Below, piece after piece: positions 15,090 through 20,937 of a stretch of 20,937 nt of DNA (the first letter of the stretch is position 1; each line of letters starts with the position of its first letter). The stretch is from NCBI GenBank assembly GCA_035510775.1, contig DATKGP010000002.1, positions 1 through 20,937 on the forward strand, given 5' to 3'. The translations under genes were made by a program, and so were the position numbers. Under the pieces are notes generated by a model. That model was not told where the DNA came from. It did not search any database and saw nothing but the letters and a program-made list of their open reading frames with translations. This DNA is from DATKGP01 sp035510775 (GTDB lineage: Bacteria; Patescibacteriota; UBA1384; 2-12-FULL-50-11).

Positions 15090-15146
15090 ATTGAAAATCG
15101 ATAATTAAATGAAAATTGTAAATTCGAAAATTGAGAATTGTTCAGA
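15090..15146. repeat. AT-rich spacer of the same type as 1562-1716
   Basis: A 57-base gap between ssb and rpsR made of ATTGAAAATYG / AAATGAAAATTG / GAAAATTGAGAATTG units. It shares the core AATTAAATGARAATTG with the intergenic tract upstream of dnaE. No clear promoter or Shine-Dalgarno for rpsR stands out. Confidence 0.55.
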
Positions 15147-15356
15147 ATGAAGCGCAAAGTTGATTGTTACTTCACCAAAAACCAAATTAAAGAAATCGAT
15201 TACCGCGACACCGCTCTTTTGAGCCGTTTTATGACCAACTGGGGCAAGATTAAACCCGCTCGCGAGACCAACACCTCCACCAAGTCGCAACGAGCCTTGG
15301 CTGCCGCCGTCAAACGAGCTCGTTATCTAGGTTTGCTCGCTTACACCAAACGCTAA
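15147..15356 (+). CDS. rpsR: Small ribosomal subunit protein bS18
   Basis: 69 residues from ATG 15147; a TTG at 15138 is in frame but the family begins at MKRKVDCYF. The pattern KEIDYRDTALLSRFMTNWGKI and then KSQRALAAAVKRARYLGLLAY is diagnostic for bS18, which binds bS6 and 16S rRNA. A single Cys near the N-terminus (MKRKVDCYF) is a remnant of the zinc-type form. Confidence 0.96.
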   Translation: MKRKVDCYFTKNQIKEIDYRDTALLSRFMTNWGKIKPARETNTSTKSQRALAAAVKRARYLGLLAYTKR

Positions 15357-15368
15357 GTAGTTGGCTCG

Positions 15369-15920
15369 ATGCTGAATCTCGGACAAGTCAAAGTCGGAAA
15401 CAAGATCATTTTTCGTGCCCAACCGTTCGAAGTCGTTGAAGCAAACCATCTCAAGATGGGTCGGGGCGGAGCCAAGTTGGTAACGAAGCTGCGCAATTTA
15501 ATCGATCAATCGGTAATTGATTATACTTTTGCCGGCGATGAACGGCTGGAAGAAGCCGAGGTCGGCTATAAGGCCGCTCAATTTCTGTACGGCGAAAATG
15601 ATAAGTGCTTTTTTATGACCAACGACGACTTTGAACAAGTCGAAATCCGCCTGCCAAAATCAAGGCTGGGACTGTTGAAAGAAGGCCAAGCTGTCGACAT
15701 CTGTTTTTGGCAGAATCGAGCCCTGGACGTCAAATTACCGGGCAAGGTCGAGCTGGAAGTTACCTACACCGAGCCGGGCTTTAAAGGTAACACCGCCGGA
15801 ACCACCTTGAAATCGGCAACGCTGGAAACCGGCGCCAAAATCAACGTCCCGCTGTTCATCAACACCGGCGACAAAGTCCGCGTTAATACCGATACCGGCG
15901 CCTACGACAGCCGAGCGTAA
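15369..15920 (+). CDS. efp: Elongation factor P with arginine at the loop tip
   Basis: 183 residues, three beta-barrel domains, standard length. EF-P rescues ribosomes stalled on consecutive prolines. The domain I loop reads HLKMGRGGAKLVTKLRN, so the tip residue is R32 in the context MGRGG, not the lysine of the usual PGKG loop. Arg32 in EF-P is known to be rhamnosylated by EarP in Pseudomonas and Neisseria; no earP homologue lies in this window and modification is unproven. The C-terminal GDKVRVNTDTGAYDSRA is canonical. It starts 12 bases after rpsR. A clear client exists nearby: the PPPP-containing protein at 10854. Confidence 0.95.
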   Translation: MLNLGQVKVGNKIIFRAQPFEVVEANHLKMGRGGAKLVTKLRNLIDQSVIDYTFAGDERLEEAEVGYKAAQFLYGENDKCFFMTNDDFEQVEIRLPKSRLGLLKEGQAVDICFWQNRALDVKLPGKVELEVTYTEPGFKGNTAGTTLKSATLETGAKINVPLFINTGDKVRVNTDTGAYDSRA

Positions 15921-15966
15921 GAATATTTCCGATTTCGTTAGATTGTTGGTTTGGATTGTCAAAAAG

Positions 15967-16030
15967 CCTTGTAAATCGTTTTTTTTTGCGATTCTGTATA
16001 TATGTCACGGTTACCAACGCCGGGAGGAGA
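15967..16030 (+). repeat. Cassette leader repeat, copy 2 (9-T form)
   Basis: 15974-16030 matches copy 1 (7560-7617) at every base except that its T-run (15979-15987) is 9 instead of 10. The similarity begins at CCTTG (15967). After 16030 the two copies continue to encode similar residues but with many synonymous differences. Confidence 0.9.
15969..16001 (+). promoter_or_regulatory. Candidate leaderless promoter of second modular gene, T-run in spacer
   Basis: TTGTAA (15969-15974), a 15-base spacer holding nine T, GATTCT (15990-15995), six bases, ATG (16002). Same arrangement as copy 1 but one base shorter in the spacer, because of the homopolymer. Confidence 0.5.
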
Positions 16031-18296
16031 TGACGGTACATGGGGAAGTGTTCTTAACGATTACCTTTCCGTAGCACATAATGCCGATGGCTCACTAAAG
16101 ACAATCTCATTTGACGAGGTAGGTGCCGCCCAAGGTCTTACTACAACTGGTATTAAAACCAGCGGCTACGGTGCGAGCGCAGGAGACTTTATACCGGTAG
16201 ATACGACAAGTGGCAGTGTAACCATTACCTTGCCTAGTGCGCCAGCAAACGGTAGCTGTATTGGTGTAAAGCACATTATCCAGGGCAGCACCAACACGGT
16301 TACTATCGCAACAGGAGGTAGTGATTTCTTTAACAAGGCCGGTGGGTCAACCTCCTTAACTTTATCCTTACTTAATCAGGGAGTGCTTCTCCAGTATGGA
16401 GCAACTGCTAATGTTTGGTATGTGCAGGCTGACGACCTTTCCCTAAGTCAGTTAGACGGGCGATATTCGCCTATTGTTTATTCGTCAGGATGGCCCGCAC
16501 GTCCGTCAGGGTCATTATTAGCTGCGGGTAAGGCTCGATATATCGGTCCCTATTCAGCTGCTCCTACGGATGCGCTTGCCGGAGATTCGTGGATTCCAAC
16601 TCGCGTAACTCGTAATGTTATATGGTCAACAGATTTTTATACGGATGTCGATGACGTACTTGCCTCGCGAGTACTCGCTTATCATATAGGACAAGGGGAT
16701 GTTAATTTGTTGGCTGCGGTAGTTGATACTTACGGTCCCCAGACTAGTGCCGTTGCGTTGGATGGTCTACTGCAATCCCATGGCATTAACGTTCCTATCG
16801 GACAAGTCAATAGTACCTATTCTGATTTAAATACTGGCGGCTCGTATCAGGCGAACATGGCTAAAAACTTACCTCATCGAGACCTCACAACTGTACCAGA
16901 TGCTGTAACAGTGATGCGCACAGCACTCGCTAATTCAGCGACTCCTGCTGACATCATATGTACTGGCTACCAGTCAGGTATACAGGCTTTACTGGCATCT
17001 TCAGCTGACTCTATTAGTAGTCTTACTGGAACTCAACTAGTAGCCGCCAAGGTCAATCACGTCTGGATGATGGGAGGGCAGTACCCCTCGGGTACGGAAA
17101 ACAATTTTAGTCGCGGTGCGAAAGAAATTGCTGCAGCTGTCGCAGTTGTTAACTCTTGGCCCTCTAGTATCCCGCTGACATTTCTTGGCCACGAGGTTGG
17201 AACCTCAGTAGTTAGTGGCGATAATTTTGCTACGTCGCTCCAACCACACGACCCATTGCGCCGAGCACTTATCGACTACGGATCCTATCCTAGCGGTCGA
17301 TCATCTTGGGATCCTATGACAATGCGCCTTGCATGTTTGAATGATCCGACGCTTGCAGGATACACTACCGTCGCGGGCACGAATAATGTCAATGCTTCTA
17401 CCGGAGCTAATACATTTACAACTGGGTCAGGTAATCAGTTCTATGTGGTGAAGAATAAATCAGATGCGGCCTTTGTCGCTGAGCTGGATTCTCTCTATGT
17501 ACCAGGGGCTCAGCCCACTCAAGTGCGTGGCGAGCAAATATGGAGTGGTGGTGCCTGGATACCACTAAGCCCGAACGACCAAATACCTGTTCAACGTGCT
17601 ACCGTACAACTTCCGGCACCTACTCCAGATCTCACTTTGATTGATGGATGGAGAGCCTCAAGTATTACTGGCCTATCTAACGGCGCCAGCGTATCTAGTT
17701 GGCCATCATTCAATCCTAATAGTGGTCAGGCACTCGCACAATCAACCGGAGGCAAACAGCCCACCTATTCAACCAGCGTCGGCGGGCGCATCGCCGTTAC
17801 CTTTTCCGGATCTCAGTGGATGGAGACAGCATCTAACGTAACCTTGCCGCAAGATGGCCGCTTCACCGTGTATGCACGTATTCACTGGTCAACATTACCA
17901 GTGTCTAACCAGACTGTAGTAGCTATGGACATCAACTCTAGCGGCAGTAGAGACTGGCATCTCAAAGGAATAACAGGGGCGATCGCGCAGGCTGCTAACT
18001 TCGTGGGTACCACCGGCGCAACAGACAACGCCCCAGGGTCACTTGTCGCTGGCAACTGGCATCTGCTGACACTCCGATGCGATGAAACAAACGGACTTGA
18101 GTGTTTGTCCGATGGGTTTAGTAATGGCTCTTCGACTCTACGCGCGAACGTGAACATCTCTGCAGTTCCATTACATGTCGGATGCTCCATAACTGCGACA
18201 CCTTCCGAGCCGTTGACCGGTGATGTTGCTGAAGTACGAATTTATTCTGGCCGTCACAATGATCTGCAAGTCGCTATTGTAGCCGCAAGCATGTAG
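16002..18296 (+). CDS. Modular protein: LPTPGGD module, fibre-like domain, nucleoside-hydrolase-like domain, LamG-like end
   Basis: 764 residues, no signal peptide or membrane segment. Residues 1-33 are the same N-terminal module as at 7589 (27 of 33 identical). About 55-150 is a beta domain like those in phage tail fibres (GSVTITLPSAPANGS, NTVTIATGG, NVWYVQADDLSLSQLDGRY). About 205-430 resembles inosine/uridine nucleoside hydrolases: the calcium loop T-D211-F-Y-T-D215-V-D217-D218, VNHVWMMGG, and H416-D417 (HDPLRRAL). The first Asp of the usual DTD is Ser here. About 545-764 looks like a concanavalin/LamG jelly roll (ASVSSWPS, RFTVYARIHW, HVGCSI, GDVAEVRIYSG). The codons are more AT-tolerant than in the neighbours, suggesting acquisition. 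It may be a surface or tail-type adhesin with a nucleoside-cleaving head; substrate unknown. Confidence 0.72.
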   Translation: MSRLPTPGGDDGTWGSVLNDYLSVAHNADGSLKTISFDEVGAAQGLTTTGIKTSGYGASAGDFIPVDTTSGSVTITLPSAPANGSCIGVKHIIQGSTNTVTIATGGSDFFNKAGGSTSLTLSLLNQGVLLQYGATANVWYVQADDLSLSQLDGRYSPIVYSSGWPARPSGSLLAAGKARYIGPYSAAPTDALAGDSWIPTRVTRNVIWSTDFYTDVDDVLASRVLAYHIGQGDVNLLAAVVDTYGPQTSAVALDGLLQSHGINVPIGQVNSTYSDLNTGGSYQANMAKNLPHRDLTTVPDAVTVMRTALANSATPADIICTGYQSGIQALLASSADSISSLTGTQLVAAKVNHVWMMGGQYPSGTENNFSRGAKEIAAAVAVVNSWPSSIPLTFLGHEVGTSVVSGDNFATSLQPHDPLRRALIDYGSYPSGRSSWDPMTMRLACLNDPTLAGYTTVAGTNNVNASTGANTFTTGSGNQFYVVKNKSDAAFVAELDSLYVPGAQPTQVRGEQIWSGGAWIPLSPNDQIPVQRATVQLPAPTPDLTLIDGWRASSITGLSNGASVSSWPSFNPNSGQALAQSTGGKQPTYSTSVGGRIAVTFSGSQWMETASNVTLPQDGRFTVYARIHWSTLPVSNQTVVAMDINSSGSRDWHLKGITGAIAQAANFVGTTGATDNAPGSLVAGNWHLLTLRCDETNGLECLSDGFSNGSSTLRANVNISAVPLHVGCSITATPSEPLTGDVAEVRIYSGRHNDLQVAIVAASM

Positions 18297-18366
18297 AGGC
18301 TGCGTCTTAATTATTGTTGCGAACAACGTAGACGAAAGAATTATGTCGTAGGTGTTTCTTCAAATT
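18297..18366. other. Short convergent gap
   Basis: 70 bases between two convergent genes. The only structure seen is a weak 5-bp hairpin TTGTT-GCG-AACAA at 18314-18326, without a T-run. No gene or promoter found. Confidence 0.4.
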
Positions 18367-20937
18367 TTACGGCACAATCTCTAGCAAATTCATCACCTTA
18401 TTGACACCGGGAGCGGCAGTCGCCAGATAACCGCGGCGAACGTTGCCGTAGTAGCCGACGACCTTATAAATGTTGGCGGAGGCCATAACTTTGGCGGCGT
18501 TTAGCGTAAACAGGACATCTTCTGGATCGGGAATCCAGGTTAGGTACTCGCTGGCCAGAGCTCCGCTCTTCATCGCGTACGAGCTGTCAACTTGGCTGGC
18601 GGCAATATAACTATACCCGCGAGCTCCAGCCGAGCGGTTGGTCAACCAACCCAAGCCAACGCCAGCCGGTGTCACTAACAAGGCTCCACCTAGTTTGTTG
18701 CCAGAGTTATCCTTGATTTCCGAATAGCCGGCCAGCATCAAGGTCTTGTCGGTGGCGTAGTTAGTCGCCAAAGTCCCGAAGCCGGCTTGAGCTGTGTCGG
18801 CTTGGTACGGATAATAGCCCTCGGCGTCGTAGCGTGTACTTGTTCGCGAGCTTTCAATTGTCGGCCCGGACAAAATCAGACTGGCCAAATTATTATTGCT
18901 CAAGAAGGCCGATCCCGGTCCAAGCACCATATTGGTGTTAGTCCAGCCGCCGCTTTGGTCTATGCCGGCGTTGCCGAGCTTAAGCAACTGCTGACCGCCG
19001 GTCTTACCGCTGCCGCTATTACAAGCCGTGTCGGCGATGTAGTTACACGTGTTCATGGCAGTTTGTTGTTTATCAACCAGATTCAGGCTGTCCTTAACCG
19101 AGGAGAAATCGCTGCCTTGTGAGTAATCGCCAAAAACGGTGTTACGAAACCCATAGGCAGTTGAGTCATCGGCCGGCTGGGTCATATAGGCGTAGAAGTA
19201 GCTGCCGTTGGTCGGCGAGCTACTGGTACTGACGAACGAACCGATAGCCGGGCCCATCTGCCAACCGGCGTAGTCGTAGCCAGACATCTCCGATTTATAC
19301 TTGCCGCCAAAATAAACTGCCTTAGTCGTTCCATCGGCCGCTTGATAGACCGACAAGCTTCCACCAGACAGCTCTGGTAAGGATCCGCTTTGCATGGCCG
19401 AGTCTTTCAGCATCGACCAAGTTGGTCGATTGGCGTCGTTGGGGTCGTTACCACTTTTTTCTTCGCGCCAGACGCGAGTGAATCGGCCGGAGTTGCCACC
19501 GACTTCATAAATTTTGCTTTCGGTACCGGCGGCGTAATAAATACTGCCGACAGCGGCGGCCTTTTTGGGGCTGGGGTAATCAGTGCCAGATCCGAAAGTC
19601 GCCGAGCTATTGGCCTGACGAGCGCGCCACTGGGGATTATCATTGAAGGTATTGCTGGTCAGATACCACTCAACCGAGCCCAGACCGTTGAGGGCAAAGA
19701 TTTGATCGCCCGAGGTAGTTAAGGTGGTATTGCTGCCGTTGACAACCAAGGCATTCGAGCCCCAGCTCATCGGTATCGGCCCGGCCAGCATCTGCGGAGC
19801 CGTCCCAGTCAGGGTGAATTTGTACGGCTGCGAACCGCCGACGTTAGTGAATGTCCGGTTGGTCACCGTCATACTGTAGGCGTCATAGACATTGCCGGTT
19901 AGCTTGGTAACAAATATCGTCGTGCCGATGGCCGGAACGCGATTTTCGGCCGAGCTGGCAGTATAGATCTCCAGTCCGGTGGCGGTACGGTTGACCGTCA
20001 TTTTGACACCGGCGTTGGTGTTGTTGTAAAAATCCCAAGTGGTCAGGCCGTAGTTGATAATCACTTTGACGCTAGCTGAATTGACGGTAATACCGGAATC
20101 TCCTGAAAAACCGCCGTTGTGCTTAACCACGATTTGATTGCCGTTGTAGTCTGGGATGCTAGTAATCGTCCCGTGCCAAGACTGGCGGTCAGTTTGGGCG
20201 CTGCCAGAGGCATTTTGGCGCTCTATTAGAACTGACGAACCGACAACTGCCTTGGCGATGGCCGCACTATCAACGGTGGTGTCTAGCTGCAGCGTCTGGC
20301 TGTTACTGCTAGTATCTAGAGCCGGATTAACCCCAGACGTGCTACTAGAAGTGTAAACAATATTCTGGGGGATCATATTTTCGTACTGCATCGTGTAGCC
20401 AGAATCAGCCGTGTTTGGCTGGCTAATTGGTGCATAAACCCAGGTGTTGGTGGCAGTGTTAAACTGCCAGACGACCTGGGCGTGGTCGAGATATTCTTGG
20501 CTCAAACCCTTGTCGTTGCCTTCCCACAAATAGGCCAAAGTTGGGTTGCGCGGGTCGGTGCTGAACTGGCCACCGTAGCGGGGTGCTGGAGTCGAGGCCG
20601 GGTTTTGAGTGGTGGCGCCGCTCCAAACGTCGGTCGTCGGCTCGCTATTGGTAAATGTCAGCTTGCCGGCCGTCGAGATATCTTTGACGTAGGAGAAGCG
20701 CGAATCGGTTAGGACTCCGCCGTTGTAGCGCTCCAAAGCAATTAAATCGCCAACGCCATAGCCGGCCTGTTGGACACCGCCAGACAACACACAAGTCTGG
20801 CCGTCAGTGCTTTGGCAGGTTGAGGTGGCGATGGCTCGCTGAAGTACCTTCACAATAATTTGGTTGTAGCTAACCGATACCGAAGTCGAACCAGTGTTAT
20901 AGAAACTGTAGACATTAACCGTCAGCTTTTTCTGAAC
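18367..20937 (-). CDS. Large unrecognised, probably exported protein; N-terminus outside window
   Basis: The frame is open to the window edge (28 codons upstream of the GTG at 20853 read through as coherent Ser/Thr/Val-rich sequence), so at least 856 residues are present and the start is missing. I do not recognise the family. The composition is rich in Ser, Thr, Gly, Asn, Tyr and Trp with predicted beta structure throughout. Paired cysteines (STCQSTDGQTC; MNTCNYIADTAC) suggest disulfides, and a kelch-like stretch VVWQFNTATNTWVYAPIS is present. These point to an extracytoplasmic surface protein. The C-terminus (DPEDVLFTLNAAKVMASANIYKVVGYYG) has no sorting motif or transmembrane helix. The codon use matches the housekeeping genes, in contrast to the modular gene that converges on it. 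Confidence 0.65.
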   Translation of the reverse strand, partial: VQKKLTVNVYSFYNTGSTSVSVSYNQIIVKVLQRAIATSTCQSTDGQTCVLSGGVQQAGYGVGDLIALERYNGGVLTDSRFSYVKDISTAGKLTFTNSEPTTDVWSGATTQNPASTPAPRYGGQFSTDPRNPTLAYLWEGNDKGLSQEYLDHAQVVWQFNTATNTWVYAPISQPNTADSGYTMQYENMIPQNIVYTSSSTSGVNPALDTSSNSQTLQLDTTVDSAAIAKAVVGSSVLIERQNASGSAQTDRQSWHGTITSIPDYNGNQIVVKHNGGFSGDSGITVNSASVKVIINYGLTTWDFYNNTNAGVKMTVNRTATGLEIYTASSAENRVPAIGTTIFVTKLTGNVYDAYSMTVTNRTFTNVGGSQPYKFTLTGTAPQMLAGPIPMSWGSNALVVNGSNTTLTTSGDQIFALNGLGSVEWYLTSNTFNDNPQWRARQANSSATFGSGTDYPSPKKAAAVGSIYYAAGTESKIYEVGGNSGRFTRVWREEKSGNDPNDANRPTWSMLKDSAMQSGSLPELSGGSLSVYQAADGTTKAVYFGGKYKSEMSGYDYAGWQMGPAIGSFVSTSSSPTNGSYFYAYMTQPADDSTAYGFRNTVFGDYSQGSDFSSVKDSLNLVDKQQTAMNTCNYIADTACNSGSGKTGGQQLLKLGNAGIDQSGGWTNTNMVLGPGSAFLSNNNLASLILSGPTIESSRTSTRYDAEGYYPYQADTAQAGFGTLATNYATDKTLMLAGYSEIKDNSGNKLGGALLVTPAGVGLGWLTNRSAGARGYSYIAASQVDSSYAMKSGALASEYLTWIPDPEDVLFTLNAAKVMASANIYKVVGYYGNVRRGYLATAAPGVNKVMNLLEIVP

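Noticed and set aside
15984..16012. Possible dif-like Xer site in the cassette leader, because TGTATA matches the central hexamer of E. coli dif
   Set aside because: The flanking 11-base arms are not inverted repeats of each other and do not match Xer arm consensus; the hexamer is short enough to occur by chance and lies at the start codon.

Overview
The window looks like a chromosomal segment of a candidate-phyla-radiation (Patescibacteria) bacterium, most likely from or near Saccharibacteria. This is an inference from compact gene packing with overlapping starts and stops, a single Xer-type recombinase, an EF-P with arginine at the loop tip, AT-rich degenerate intergenic repeats, and large proteins carrying the N-terminal LPTPGGDxGTWG module. 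TGA is a stop (dnaE and rpmA end with it), so the standard bacterial code applies, unlike Gracilibacteria or Absconditabacteria. No rRNA, tRNA, CRISPR array or insertion sequence was seen.

Layout. 1-416: 3' end of a TPR protein. 413-1522 (minus): rpmA (bL27), rplS (bL19 with an acidic tail) and a yraN-like nuclease-fold gene, each overlapping the next. 1751-5227: dnaE with an intact PHP domain. 5228-5366: AT-rich inverted repeat between convergent genes. 5367-7485 (minus): ndk, a polyprenyl-phosphate sugar-1-phosphate transferase and a membrane PH-domain protein. 7589-9463 (plus): accessory beta-helix protein. 9469-10752 (minus): M16 zinc peptidase. 10854-12020 (plus): Phd/YefM-like domain fused to a long proline-rich tail. 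12076-13246 (minus): two overlapping PAP2-type membrane phosphatase genes. 13294-15920 (plus): xer recombinase, rpsF, ssb, rpsR, efp. 16002-18296 (plus): second accessory protein, with a nucleoside-hydrolase-like domain and a LamG-like end. 18367 to window end (minus): large unrecognised protein, probably exported.

The most interesting signal is the pair of accessory genes at 7589 and 16002. They share a leader that is identical at the DNA level from about 30 bases before the start codon to codon 9, except for one homopolymer base, and then a 33-residue N-terminal module that is conserved as protein but has drifted at synonymous sites. Beyond that the proteins are unrelated. The leader contains a T-run of 10 in one copy and 9 in the other, lying between a candidate -35 and -10. 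Several housekeeping genes here (xer, ndk, the M16 peptidase, a PAP2 gene) have a -10 ending exactly 6 bases before ATG, implying leaderless mRNAs. The accessory leaders have the same geometry, and the T-run sets the -35/-10 spacing to 16 or 15. This suggests a family of modular surface or tail-fibre-like proteins launched from slippage-prone leaderless promoters.

Housekeeping context: replication (dnaE, ssb), chromosome resolution (xer), translation (bL27, bL19, bS6, bS18, EF-P), nucleotide balance (ndk) and lipid-linked glycan synthesis and recycling (the transferase and PAP2 enzymes).
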